A DNA stretch of 64,000 bases, taken from assembly GCA_937928405.1 (NCBI GenBank), contig CALFWZ010000065.1, positions 62,001 through 126,000 on the forward strand, read 5' to 3'. The stretch's first letter is position 1. Each line of letters opens with the position of its first letter. Below are positions 20,555 to 31,250 of the stretch, in pieces. The stretch comes from an uncultured Saprospiraceae bacterium. GTDB lineage: Bacteria > Bacteroidota > Bacteroidia > Chitinophagales > Saprospiraceae. The translations under genes were made by a program, and so were the position numbers. The notes under the pieces are model-generated. The model was not told the DNA's origin. It worked only from the letters and a program-made list of their open reading frames with translations, and did no database searches.

Positions 20555-22882
20555 ATGAAAATACTAATAATAATTTTAATTTGTTGCGTTTTGTTTATTG
20601 AAGGGATAGCGCAGCCTGAACCATGTGGGGTTGATGCCATGACTTCTACCTGTTTAGAAGCCTGTGTTGTTTGTGATATTAATGGTTTTACTGGAACTAA
20701 TAATTTAACGGTTCAAGGGCAAACTTTTCCAGGGTTTTGTACAACCATTTTCCATAACATGTCCTATATCGCTTTTGTGGCGGGTACTGAGAATTTAACC
20801 ATAAATGTATCGGTCAGTAATTGTACAATAAACAGAGGTGTTGAGATAGGCATTTTTGAAAGTTTAGATTGTCAAACTTTTACACCGATGACAGATTGTA
20901 ATACAGATGTATCCCCAAATGCTACTGCTACCTTTAGTAATTTGGTTCCTTTAGAAATTGGACAATATTATTATTTAATTTTAGATGGTTCAATGGGAGA
21001 TATTTGTGATTGGACTTTCAATGTTGTCGAAGGAAGCACGGAAGTAGGAGCACTGACTACCTCTGGAATGATCGAAGGTGCAGAAGCGCTTTGTCCAGCA
21101 TTATCCACAAGCTATTCTACCACAGGGGCAGTGGGTGCCACCTTTTTTAATTGGACCGTAAATGGGGTAGTACAGACTAGCGAGTCTCAAGAAATAGATA
21201 TTAGTTTTCCTTCTGATGGAACTTATGAACTATGTGTCACTGCCGCTAATGTTTGTGACCAAGCGCCTCCTACTTGTACCACGATTGCTGTCACAAGTCC
21301 CACCTCTACCACCATAGTTGAAACCTTATGTAGCAATGAATGTATGGAACTAGCAGGAGAAACAATTTGTGAATCTGGATTGTACGAATTTATTATTCCA
21401 TTATCAAATGGGTGCGATAGTTTGATTTTTTTAGACTTAATAATTTTGCCAGAAATTGCTTCTTTAATTGATATTAATCTCTGTATAGGAGATGAATTTT
21501 TTATTGGGGCCTCTTCTTTTTCTAACACAGGTATTTTTTTTAAAACTATTCAGACTGATCTAGGCTGTGATAGTATGGTTACTTTGGATTTAACAATGAT
21601 AGAATGCGAAATTAATGGAACGAGTAATTTTATTTCTCCAATTTGTGCAGATGATCCAAATGGAAGCTTATTATTCTCCTTAGAAAATGGAACCCCTCCA
21701 TTCAATTATACATGGAAAAATATTACTAATCCAGCTATCCTAGGAATAGGAACTACCAATTTATTCTCAGATATTCTCATTGAAAATATCCCAGCTGGTG
21801 TTTATGAAATTTTGATTGAAGATGATTTTGGAAACGATCTTGTATTTATTCAAGAAATTATTGACCCTGATTTGCTAACCCTCGAAATTGAGGCAGATGA
21901 TTTTAATGGTTATAATTTAACATGCTTTAATACCAATGATGGAACTGCAACGGGATATGGGAATGGTGGTGTGCCACCTTACTCGTTTTTTTGGAATACA
22001 GATGAGCATGAGCGCATAATCACCGATCTTTCTGCAGGAATTTATGAAGTTCAAATTACTGATGCCAATGGTTGTACGACCACTAACCAGATAGAATTGA
22101 TCGCACCCGATCCTTTAAAATTTTCCGCTACCTATATCAATCCAGGTTGCGAAGGATTAGAAACAGGCATTATTCAATTGGATACTATATGGGGTGGAAC
22201 ACCTCCTTATTTATTTTCGTTAAATAATGACCCTTTCGAAACTACCCGAGCTTATCAAGACCTTGGTCCAGGCACTTACGATTTTTCTATGGTTGATGCC
22301 AATGGATGTGAGGTAGATACGACGGGTAGTTTATCTGAACCTGATATTCCAGAACTTTACTTGGAAGAGGATCAAATCATAGACTTAGGGTGCGAGGTAC
22401 TGCTGTCTGCAACCACTAATAATACCAACCTAATTGATATTAACTGGATAGATCTTGAAAATTCTTTAGCATGCGATACTTGTCTAAGAACGCAAGCAGC
22501 TCCTGTTAATGATACTCAATTTATTTTAACCGTGACTTCAATTGACAATTGTGCAACGAGTGATTCAATTTTCGTTGGCGTTAATAAAATACGAGATGTA
22601 TTTATTCCCAATGCTTTTTCTCCGAATGCAGATGGAATAAACGATTACTTTTTTATCTATCCAGGCAAGTCAATATCACTTATTAGAACGCTTAAGGTCT
22701 ATAACCGATGGGGAGCATTGATGTATGCTGGCACCAACTTGACAGATAGTGAGTTGGAAGGATGGGATGGGTATTTTAAAGGAGAGCTGATGAATATTGG
22801 TGTCTATGTTTGGACTGCTGAGGTAGTGTATTTGGATGGTGAAATACAAACGCTTAGTGGAGACATCACGTTAGTTTTATAA
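20555..22882 (+). CDS. Secreted protein with gliding-motility-associated C-terminal domain (T9SS type B)
   Basis: Signal peptide; C-terminus RDVFIPNAFSPNADGINDYFFIYPGKSISLIRTLKVYNRWGALMYAGTNL...GWDGYFKGELMNIGVYVWTAEVVYLDGEIQTLSGDITLVL. Confidence 0.9.
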   Translation: MKILIIILICCVLFIEGIAQPEPCGVDAMTSTCLEACVVCDINGFTGTNNLTVQGQTFPGFCTTIFHNMSYIAFVAGTENLTINVSVSNCTINRGVEIGIFESLDCQTFTPMTDCNTDVSPNATATFSNLVPLEIGQYYYLILDGSMGDICDWTFNVVEGSTEVGALTTSGMIEGAEALCPALSTSYSTTGAVGATFFNWTVNGVVQTSESQEIDISFPSDGTYELCVTAANVCDQAPPTCTTIAVTSPTSTTIVETLCSNECMELAGETICESGLYEFIIPLSNGCDSLIFLDLIILPEIASLIDINLCIGDEFFIGASSFSNTGIFFKTIQTDLGCDSMVTLDLTMIECEINGTSNFISPICADDPNGSLLFSLENGTPPFNYTWKNITNPAILGIGTTNLFSDILIENIPAGVYEILIEDDFGNDLVFIQEIIDPDLLTLEIEADDFNGYNLTCFNTNDGTATGYGNGGVPPYSFFWNTDEHERIITDLSAGIYEVQITDANGCTTTNQIELIAPDPLKFSATYINPGCEGLETGIIQLDTIWGGTPPYLFSLNNDPFETTRAYQDLGPGTYDFSMVDANGCEVDTTGSLSEPDIPELYLEEDQIIDLGCEVLLSATTNNTNLIDINWIDLENSLACDTCLRTQAAPVNDTQFILTVTSIDNCATSDSIFVGVNKIRDVFIPNAFSPNADGINDYFFIYPGKSISLIRTLKVYNRWGALMYAGTNLTDSELEGWDGYFKGELMNIGVYVWTAEVVYLDGEIQTLSGDITLVL

Positions 22883-22928
22883 TCTTCCATATCGAAAATA
22901 ATTTTTTAAAAAATAAAAATAATAATTT

Positions 22929-24305
22929 ATGAAACGTATTTTTTTTCCTTTTTGGTTGATCCTCGGTTGTTTGATTTTTTTCTCGGCTTGTAAAGGTGAT
23001 GAAGACATCGAAATCGTTTTTGACGATACAGCATTTGATCCTGTGGATTGGACCGATGCCACTCACTCAAAAAGTGCAGATCCAGATTTTGACGAAGTGT
23101 TTGAAAATAATACGGTAAAAAGACTGGATATTGTTATATCTGAGGACCGGTGGCAGGCCATGTTAGATGACATGACGAATAAGTTTGGATCGTTTGGTAC
23201 CGGAGGGGCACCTGGATTAGTAGAAACAGATAATCCTATTTTTGTTCCTGGAGAGGTGTTTTATAATGGCAAGCAATGGTATCGGGTAGGTCTTCGTTTC
23301 AAAGGGAATTCTAGTCTGCAAAGTAGTTGGCAAAACGGAATAATGAAATTATCATTTAAGTTGGATTTTGATGAATTTGAAGATCAATATCCACAAATTG
23401 AAAACCAACGATTTCATGGCTTTAAAAAACTGAGTTTAAAAAATAATTTTGATGATGATTCTATGATGAGAGAAAAAGTGGCAGGTGATATTTTTAGAAA
23501 TGCTGGTCTTGCTGCACCGCATACTGCTTTTTATACCTTATATGTTGATCATGGAGATGGTCCAGAATATTTTGGTTTATACACGTTGGTTGAGGAAGTA
23601 GATGATACGGTGATAGAAACGCAATTTTTAGATGATGATGGCAATTTGTACAAGCCTGATGGATTTGGTGCTTCTTTTGCCAATGGTACTTTTAATGAAA
23701 ATGAATTCGAAAAGAAAACCAATGAGGAAGCGTCGGATTGGTCGGATATACAAGAATTATTCGCTGTTTTACATGCAGATACCAGAACAAGTGATCCTGT
23801 CGCTTGGAGGTCAGATCTTAATGCAATTTTCAATACAGATGTTTTTTTAAAATATCTTGCCGTCAACACAGTTATTCAAAATTGGGATACCTATGGAAGA
23901 ATGACGCATAATTATTTTCTCTATAATAACCCTAATAATAATTTACTTACTTGGATACCATGGGACAATAATGAAGCCTTACAAGCAGGTAAAAGAGAAG
24001 GAGCTCACGCGTTGGATTTTTCAGGTTTGTCTGCTACGAGTTGGCCATTGATTGGGCTTTTGTATTTAGATGATACTTATAAAGCGAAGTATGATCTTTA
24101 TGTTCGGGCAGTGATGGATGGCCCTTTTAATGTGAATACGATGCAGTCTTTGTATTCCTCTTATGAAACGTTACTTGAACCTTATGCGACAACCGAAAGA
24201 ACAGGTTTCACCTTTTTATTTAGTAGTGGTAGTTTTTATTCTGGTGTAGAGGAATTGAAAAATCATGTAGTTCAACGAGCCAGCGCGGTAGCCATCTATT
24301 TATAG
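22929..24305 (+). CDS. CotH kinase family lipoprotein
   Basis: Lipobox FFSACKGD; RLDIVISEDRWQAML, GLRFKGNSSLQSSW, KKLSLKNNFDDDSMMREKVAGDIFRNAGLAAPHTAF, GLYTLVEEVDDTVIE, WIPWDNNEAL are CotH motifs. Confidence 0.88.
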   Translation: MKRIFFPFWLILGCLIFFSACKGDEDIEIVFDDTAFDPVDWTDATHSKSADPDFDEVFENNTVKRLDIVISEDRWQAMLDDMTNKFGSFGTGGAPGLVETDNPIFVPGEVFYNGKQWYRVGLRFKGNSSLQSSWQNGIMKLSFKLDFDEFEDQYPQIENQRFHGFKKLSLKNNFDDDSMMREKVAGDIFRNAGLAAPHTAFYTLYVDHGDGPEYFGLYTLVEEVDDTVIETQFLDDDGNLYKPDGFGASFANGTFNENEFEKKTNEEASDWSDIQELFAVLHADTRTSDPVAWRSDLNAIFNTDVFLKYLAVNTVIQNWDTYGRMTHNYFLYNNPNNNLLTWIPWDNNEALQAGKREGAHALDFSGLSATSWPLIGLLYLDDTYKAKYDLYVRAVMDGPFNVNTMQSLYSSYETLLEPYATTERTGFTFLFSSGSFYSGVEELKNHVVQRASAVAIYL

Positions 24306-24347
24306 GTTGGTTAATTTTATTTTAAAAAATTCCATATAAGATGGAGA

Positions 24348-24479
24348 AAGAGACTGGCTCATAAGTGATTTTTAAAGCGTTTAAGAAAAATAAATTCTAT
24401 AACTTTTCGAAAAATCTTGGCCAAAACATTAACATGACATCTTGTGTTTTTAATGTTTGGACTTATGAGGCAGTCTCTT
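24348..24479. mobile_element. 132-bp MITE-like element or IS remnant with 19-bp terminal inverted repeats (one mismatch)
   Basis: AAGAGACTGGCTCATAAGT (24348..24366) versus reverse complement of ACTTATGAGGCAGTCTCTT (24461..24479) = AAGAGACTGCCTCATAAGT. No ORF inside. No clear target duplication. Confidence 0.5.
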
Positions 24480-24573
24480 AAATTAATGGTAAAGCTTTCC
24501 CAGAATATAAAAAAAGCTTCACGATAATCTTTTATTCACAAAAGTAATAAATCTCCTGCTTTGAGGTTATTAC

Positions 24574-25197
24574 CTAAAAGAAAGAATCAGTTCGGTTGTC
24601 GAAACCAAGTGGTCTTAAGTCAACTAGACTTGCGATACCTAAAACAACAACTTTTGTACCTCTCCACCATGTTCGGTCGCAAAGAACGGTAACTCCAGCA
24701 ATGGCAGTCCAAGAAGAAGCACGATTTCTTTTGCTACTTCTTAGATTAAGAGGAACAGTAGTTACGCTTAAAAAGCCAGTACCTTGTCCATCAAATAAGA
24801 CACCAGTTCCACGAGTTGCGGCAGTTTCTGAACCTGTTACGCCATATCTTTGACTCAAATCTAGGGCATATTTCTGTGCAACTTCAGGATCTTCTAAGTC
24901 AAGCGTTTCAGAGTAAGCTAATTCTTCTTCATAAGCATCTAATCTTTCGATACTGGCTTCAGCGTAGTCTAGGTGACTGTACTTTGTTTGAATAAGATCT
25001 TTAATTTCATCCATACTATTTACTGTGATATAGTCGCCAGTTTCTGCAACGTATAAACTTATTTTTTCGTCAGTTGAAACAGGAGCTTCCGCTTCTACAA
25101 TTACATCTGATTCGAGGACAGCCTCTTTGCTGCAGCTTGTCAGGAACAATAATAATGAGCAAATCATTCCTAGTGTCATGAAAATAGTTTTAGTCAT
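24574..25197 (-). CDS. Lipoprotein with C-terminal beta/gamma-crystallin-like region
   Basis: Lipobox LFLTSCSKE. C-terminus LRSSKRNRASSWTAIAGVTVLCDRTWWRGTKVVVLGIASLVDLRPLGFDNRTDSFF resembles crystallin Greek-key motifs (N/D)(N/D)xx(S/T)S as RNRASS and DNRTDS. Confidence 0.6.
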   Translation of the reverse strand: MTKTIFMTLGMICSLLLFLTSCSKEAVLESDVIVEAEAPVSTDEKISLYVAETGDYITVNSMDEIKDLIQTKYSHLDYAEASIERLDAYEEELAYSETLDLEDPEVAQKYALDLSQRYGVTGSETAATRGTGVLFDGQGTGFLSVTTVPLNLRSSKRNRASSWTAIAGVTVLCDRTWWRGTKVVVLGIASLVDLRPLGFDNRTDSFF

Positions 25198-26410
25198 AAT
25201 TAAATAGTTTTAGTAAAATGTTAAAAAATAAATAATATTAAAAAAAAGACGTCTTTTCGAAAGTTGATGCTTGTTTAAAGCAATTACAGGTAGTTTATTA
25301 AGGTAGCATTTTATAAAGGAATGTACAATTAGTAGTCAGTATGTTTTTCTAGAATACTAGAATCATTAAATAGGATAAGATGTTCCAAACTTAAAAAATA
25401 TTTTTACAAAAACAAATGAATTTGTAAATAGTCTGTTTTTTTATTTAATCAAAATTTAAAAAATAAAATTCAATGTTATAATTATACTTGGGTGTGTATT
25501 TGTTTTGAAGAGCCACTATTTAACTAAAAGTTTGCATTAAATAACTATTGTTTATGAGTCCGATTTACCCGTTTATAAATTCTTCTCCACCGCTTATTGG
25601 CTATATCTACCGTTTATAAATTTTAATTTGTATAGTATAGGGAAAAATGAATATTTACTCTATCTAAGTTGGGCTTGAAATTGATGCTTTAATTCCTAAA
25701 TAATCTCCACTTTTTATACTGTTTTAAAAGCAAAAAAAATAAAAAGAAATTTTCTTGTGGTTATTCAAATTCTTTTAAGCTAAAAAATATGGTGTTTGAA
25801 AAATAAGTTGTCAATAGTTATTCCATTGCTTACTCAGATTTAATCAAATGCGTGTGATATAATTAAAAGAGGGAGAAGGTTAAAACCTGCTTTCAATAGT
25901 TTAATACCAAAATATTTGAAAGTATAACTGGGAGGGTGCTTTTTTGTAAAAATTAAGCGTCAATCAAAATAGTTCGATTACTAAAATTTTGTAGCGTAAC
26001 TTCCGCAATCTGTCCGAAGAAATGAGCGATCCCCCCTTTTATTGATCGGTGCTTTGAAACTCGTTGTATACGTTTATTTGCTATGATTACTTAAAACAAT
26101 GGATTTACTATAATTCGTGAATCGTAATTTTTCAAAAAGCGGTAACATTACGTTTCAAATAGGATATTCTTATTTCTGGAAAAAATGCAAGCCTTTAAAA
26201 TTCAAACTGGCGGTACGGCTGCTGGTAGGGGTTGTGATCTTGTCTGAGATGTGGCTAGAGTTACTCCGAGATCTTATTTTAATAATAGGCGATGGGGACT
26301 TGGTCTTCTTCTAACTATTGCCTGAACAGTACGATCATATTTTATGTTTCAACTAGTTGTTACGGGACTAGATATTGCTGTCGTCAATAATAGTTGGTTA
26401 ATTATTTAAT

Positions 26411-26448
26411 ACTGCTGATCTTTATTGAAATAGATAAAGATCAGCAGT
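26411..26448. terminator. Strong stem-loop terminator at the 3' side of the 26483..30970 gene
   Basis: ACTGCTGATCTTTAT-tgaaatag-ATAAAGATCAGCAGT perfect 15-bp stem with AT-rich flanks on both sides. Confidence 0.7.
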
Positions 26449-26482
26449 GTTTTATTTTAGAATTAATAACAAATTAGAATAC

Positions 26483-29400
26483 TTATTTTATAATGCTAAC
26501 ATCTCCCTGATACATTTTGACCACACCATCCACAAATTGAATTTCCGCGATATAAATAAAGACCCCAGGATTCATTGGTTGACCTCTCATGGTACCATCC
26601 CAGCCATCTTTCGGATCATTTATGTCAATATTGTTCGCCTCATAAACCAATTCTCCCCACCGATCAAAGATTTTAAAATGGTTAATTAATTGTACTGAGC
26701 CATCTCCATTGGCAAAAAAAGAATCATTGGTCCCATCGCCATTAGGAGAGAAAGCATTTGGAATGTAAACGTTTCTAGGTTTTTCAACGATGATCTGCAT
26801 CGTATCCACATACATACAACCGGTGATGGAATCCACGGTGGTAATCAAGTATTCGGCGGTATTGTTGGGTCTACCAAAAGGTTTTAAACAACCTTCACAA
26901 TCCAAATATTCTAAAGAAGTCCAACTGAAGACTTGATTTAAAAGCGGAAATAAAACCCCATCAATTTTTACACTATCTCCTAGCTCTATTACTTTATCCT
27001 CACCAGCTGAAAGGAAAATCTCTGGCGGTTCATAAATTTCTATTTCCGATGTGGTTGTACAATTGTTGGCATCTTGGGTGAGCAAGGTATAGAAGCCACC
27101 GCTTAAGTTAGGAAAGTTAAGAATGGTTGAAAGACTATCTTCGTTTAAGCTGAAAGAATAAGGAGGAACACCGCCCATAACAGCTGATATCCCAATTGCG
27201 CCATCTTCTTCGTCAAAGCAGCTAACATCTTCATAATCCACAAGAACGGTTAATGAATCTGGTTCCTCAATCATAATTTCTGTTTCATAGACGCAGTCAT
27301 TATCATTGGTAATCGAAACCTGATATGTTCCAGGAGATAGACCGGTCAAGTCAGGAAGGATGACATTATTCGACCAATTAAATTGATAATCATCCGTAAT
27401 CGAAGTAGGTGTGATGGCAGTAATTGTCCCATTATTATCTCCATAGCAAAGAATATTGGTTTGTTCGAAATCTACAAAAGGTGTGGGAGAATAGGATACA
27501 TAGATACTATCTGCTCCGATACAACCATTTGAAAAATTAGCGATTACCCAATATAAACCTTCTGAGTTGACGGTATAGGATGCAGTAGTAGAAGCATCTT
27601 GCCAAGACCATTGAGCTTGGCTAGAAGTAGTAGGAATTAAAGTTAGATTTTCTCCTTCACAAACTAAAGTGTCAGCTCCTAATGTTAAATCAGGTGTCTG
27701 CGCAAAAGTGATATTTATGTCGTCTGTACTTTCGCAACCGTCGATATTGGTTACGGTTACTGCACTGTTCCCAGACATGGTAACCAGCAGATTCGGATCA
27801 GTGGTGCCATCGCTCCATTGATAGCTAACCGCCTCTGGTAAAGTGGCATCTAGGGTCAAGGAATTTTCATCACACAATACTTGATCAACACCCAAATCGA
27901 GCATGGGGAAGGAGGAGTAAGCTACGTTGATACTATCGGTTCCCACACAGCCATTTGAAAAATTAACCGTTATCCAGTATAGGCCTTCGGTGGTGATGTT
28001 ATAAGTTGGATTATTAGAACCATCTTGCCAAGACCAACTTGATGCGTTGGGTTCGAGGGGAGATAGCGTCAGACCTTCTCCGTTACATAGTAAGGTGTCA
28101 GGTCCTAAACTTAAATCAGGCGTTATATTAAAATTGATATTTAAGTCATCAATACTCTGACAACCATCACTATTTGTTACCGTGACTGCATAATTGCCAG
28201 AGGAGGTAACCACCAGACTAGCATCGGTTGTACCGTCGTTCCATTCGTAGCTAATGCCGTCTGGTAAGGTGGCATCTAACACCAAAGAATTTTCATCACA
28301 TAAAACTTGGTCAACACCAAGGTCTAAGGTAGAGGTATCAAAAAAGGAAATCACAAATGAGTCTCGACGAGCGCATCCACCGATATTCACATCTACCCAA
28401 TAAATACCCGAACCATTGGCATCATAGGTTGGATTAGTAGAACCATCTTGCCATTGATAAGAAGCATTAATAGTGGTGGCATCTAAAAAGAGATTGGTGG
28501 CGCCGTCACAGAGCAAGGTATCTAGTAAAGTTGAATTATTATCTAGTACATCAATTTGTAATTGGAAGGTATCTCTTTCGTTACAAGCATTGGGGTTAAT
28601 AGCTATTTGCGTGACAGTATAAGACCCGCTTTCTGTAAAAGTATAGCTTGGATTTTCTTCTGTCGATGTATCATTATTACCAAAATCCCATTCAAAGGAT
28701 ACACCATTCACCCCAGAATAATTAAAGTCAATGGTCAATGGAACACATCCGCTGGTAGGGGCATCAATAAATGCCGAAGCCGTAACTGTTTCTATTTCAA
28801 AATCCACTTTAAAAACACCAATTGAACAATTTAGACTATTGGTTTGAGAATAGGCATTGGGCAGGGTATTCATCACATTTCCACTGGGTACACAGGAGCA
28901 AACTGCTTGATAAACCACGCCTGATTTATCAAATCGACTAGTACCACCATCTACGTGATTGGCATTTCCATAATAAGTTCCAAACTCAAAGAATTCTGCG
29001 TTTGGAGAAAGTTTTACCAAATAAAAATAATCGTCACCAACTGGCTCGATAGCATCATTACTGGTAGGTAATCCACTCTCCGCGCCATATCCAGAAAAAT
29101 AAATACCATTACATTTATCCACCATAAAAGCTACCGGAATAAAATCAAATCCAAAAGAATTACCCTTACCGATGACGGTGCTGTAAATTAATTGATCTAA
29201 ATCCTCGGAGAATCCAGCCAAGAATTGTTTACTTCCTTCATTGAAAAAATAGGTATTGGGGGTCACTTGAATGGTACCCGTAGTTTGACCATAAATGTGG
29301 ACGTTATCGTCTTCGTCGAGGTCTACGAAATAACTATAATCCTCTCCATTGGATCCAAAGAAAGTACTATTTTCAATATTTTCACCATCACTGGAGAGCT

Positions 29401-30970
29401 TGACAATAAAAGCAGAAGCTGATCCTCCTGGCCAATTGGGTTCGTAACCATCTGTTCCGATGGGAAAACTTTGATTTCCAGCCATTCCAGAAACGATTAC
29501 TTTCCCATTATCTAGCACACGAATACCGAGCCCAACATCTACTGAAGAGCCTCCAATATAGGTAGACCAAAACAAGGCGGATAAATCACTATTTAATTTT
29601 AAAGCCACCACATCTTGTTGTCCAATTTTTGTTGTCTGAAAGGCATTTGGCGTCACCGGAAAATCATCGGAAAGACTAGAGGAGGTAACATAAATATTAT
29701 TTTGCGCATCAAGAATGATTTCTCCTCGATTGGCATCGTTGGTATTGGGTGCCGAAATATTAATACCATCATTGTTATCGCCTCCTAAGTAAGTAGAACC
29801 GATTAATGCACTCCCACTCGCATTTAATTTTGTGACAATGATATCTGAGTCTCCATTATTATTTGATTGAAAGGCACTGCTGGTAACAGGATAATTAGTA
29901 GATCTTGTAATACCATAAATACATAATTGACCATTGAAGTCAACGACCATACTATGTGGTTGGTCCGTGTTGCTACCGCCGATGTACGTGGCATATATTT
30001 GTTGGCTTCCATCGGGGTTGTATTTTGTGATGGCAATATCCCGTGCGCCACCTCCAAAACTTGTTTGGAAGGCGCCAATGGTCGTAGGATACCCCACATC
30101 AAAAGAGGCACCACCTGCATAAATGTTTCCAGCATTATCATAGGTAGCGGTAAATCCCCAGTTATCGGAAGCTGCACCAGAAATTGTGGCCGCTACTACG
30201 ACTGGATCAATGATTAATGGATAAGCGGAATCGTATCCATTGGGAAATTGAAAAGAAACAATATTATTTTCTAATTGATAATGACAAGCTACGACTACTT
30301 CTTCTCCGTTGATCTTTTGGTAAGCATATGGTTGTTGTTCTTTTATTTGAGTTACCGATGTTTCCACGAGTAAATTTCCATCTTTGATAGATAAACCATG
30401 TGTTCCTTCGTAGGCTAATTGGATTACACTGGGATCAACTCCCGGTGCCAAAATAAAGTCATATTTGAAATTTCCCTCTTGGCTATAGGCGGTCATATCA
30501 ATGCCGTTATATAAGTCTTTGTAACGAACACCATGAAAAACTGGGACATTTCCTGCCCAGCGAGTTTCATCATTTCCTCTAAAATAATTATGATATACTT
30601 GCTGTTTGCCTTGGCCGATAATGCGAGGATTGGGAGCAGCACCTAAGAATTTGACTTGGTAGGCATGGTTATTCCAAGTCATGGTGTCCGTTCCAGGTTT
30701 ATTATGGTGTAATTTATCTAGTATGGTCAAATCATGAAAATGCCAAGTCAACGCATTTTTTTCCAAATATAAGGCATTGATTCCTCCAATCTCTACCTTA
30801 TAAGATACCTTAGGATGCCATTGATTATTATTTGGAATAAAAAGTAGCGCTTCATTTTTCGAAGAATGATCGTGCAGCGCAGAACAACCTTGACCAGATA
30901 CCTTAAAAGCAATAGAAACTAGTGCAAAGAGTAGAATTGTGAGAAATAGCAGACGGATAGGTTGCATCAT
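26483..30970 (-). CDS. Large secreted SBBP-repeat / PKD / Ig-like repeat protein with gliding-motility-associated C-terminal domain (T9SS type B)
   Basis: Signal peptide; SBBP-type propeller (YIGGSNTDQ, TYLGGDNNDG, TYIGGSSVD); PKD-like VSFEWDFGNNDTSTEENPSYTFTESGSYTVT; tandem LGVDQVLCDENSLVLDATLPDG / LGVDQVLCDENSLTLDATLPEA; C-terminus RNVYIPNAFSPNGDGTNDSFF...FKIFDRWGELVYEANN. Confidence 0.9.
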   Translation of the reverse strand: MMQPIRLLFLTILLFALVSIAFKVSGQGCSALHDHSSKNEALLFIPNNNQWHPKVSYKVEIGGINALYLEKNALTWHFHDLTILDKLHHNKPGTDTMTWNNHAYQVKFLGAAPNPRIIGQGKQQVYHNYFRGNDETRWAGNVPVFHGVRYKDLYNGIDMTAYSQEGNFKYDFILAPGVDPSVIQLAYEGTHGLSIKDGNLLVETSVTQIKEQQPYAYQKINGEEVVVACHYQLENNIVSFQFPNGYDSAYPLIIDPVVVAATISGAASDNWGFTATYDNAGNIYAGGASFDVGYPTTIGAFQTSFGGGARDIAITKYNPDGSQQIYATYIGGSNTDQPHSMVVDFNGQLCIYGITRSTNYPVTSSAFQSNNNGDSDIIVTKLNASGSALIGSTYLGGDNNDGINISAPNTNDANRGEIILDAQNNIYVTSSSLSDDFPVTPNAFQTTKIGQQDVVALKLNSDLSALFWSTYIGGSSVDVGLGIRVLDNGKVIVSGMAGNQSFPIGTDGYEPNWPGGSASAFIVKLSSDGENIENSTFFGSNGEDYSYFVDLDEDDNVHIYGQTTGTIQVTPNTYFFNEGSKQFLAGFSEDLDQLIYSTVIGKGNSFGFDFIPVAFMVDKCNGIYFSGYGAESGLPTSNDAIEPVGDDYFYLVKLSPNAEFFEFGTYYGNANHVDGGTSRFDKSGVVYQAVCSCVPSGNVMNTLPNAYSQTNSLNCSIGVFKVDFEIETVTASAFIDAPTSGCVPLTIDFNYSGVNGVSFEWDFGNNDTSTEENPSYTFTESGSYTVTQIAINPNACNERDTFQLQIDVLDNNSTLLDTLLCDGATNLFLDATTINASYQWQDGSTNPTYDANGSGIYWVDVNIGGCARRDSFVISFFDTSTLDLGVDQVLCDENSLVLDATLPDGISYEWNDGTTDASLVVTSSGNYAVTVTNSDGCQSIDDLNINFNITPDLSLGPDTLLCNGEGLTLSPLEPNASSWSWQDGSNNPTYNITTEGLYWITVNFSNGCVGTDSINVAYSSFPMLDLGVDQVLCDENSLTLDATLPEAVSYQWSDGTTDPNLLVTMSGNSAVTVTNIDGCESTDDINITFAQTPDLTLGADTLVCEGENLTLIPTTSSQAQWSWQDASTTASYTVNSEGLYWVIANFSNGCIGADSIYVSYSPTPFVDFEQTNILCYGDNNGTITAITPTSITDDYQFNWSNNVILPDLTGLSPGTYQVSITNDNDCVYETEIMIEEPDSLTVLVDYEDVSCFDEEDGAIGISAVMGGVPPYSFSLNEDSLSTILNFPNLSGGFYTLLTQDANNCTTTSEIEIYEPPEIFLSAGEDKVIELGDSVKIDGVLFPLLNQVFSWTSLEYLDCEGCLKPFGRPNNTAEYLITTVDSITGCMYVDTMQIIVEKPRNVYIPNAFSPNGDGTNDSFFANGDGSVQLINHFKIFDRWGELVYEANNIDINDPKDGWDGTMRGQPMNPGVFIYIAEIQFVDGVVKMYQGDVSIIK

Positions 30971-31250
30971 AAGTAATTAGTTAAGTAGTAGTAATAGCTT
31001 AATATTAGTGGGCAGTGTCGTAAGTAGTTGTCTCTACATATATTATACACAGTATAGATAATTTTTTTTTATTTCCATATGTTTTTTTAGTTAAAAAATC
31101 ATTATTGGCGAATTTTAGCTAGGAATGTTGGGGTTTGGGAGTTGGATATTCCTATTAGTCGATATATTTTTCAGCTTCATCTAAAAATAAAACTTGAAAA
31201 CGCTATTAATTATATCTTCTTAATAGTTATTTTTTATCATAAAAAATTTA

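Noticed and set aside
23549-23869. 106-aa minus-strand ORF inside CotH
   Set aside because: Shadow ORF antisense to conserved CotH motifs.
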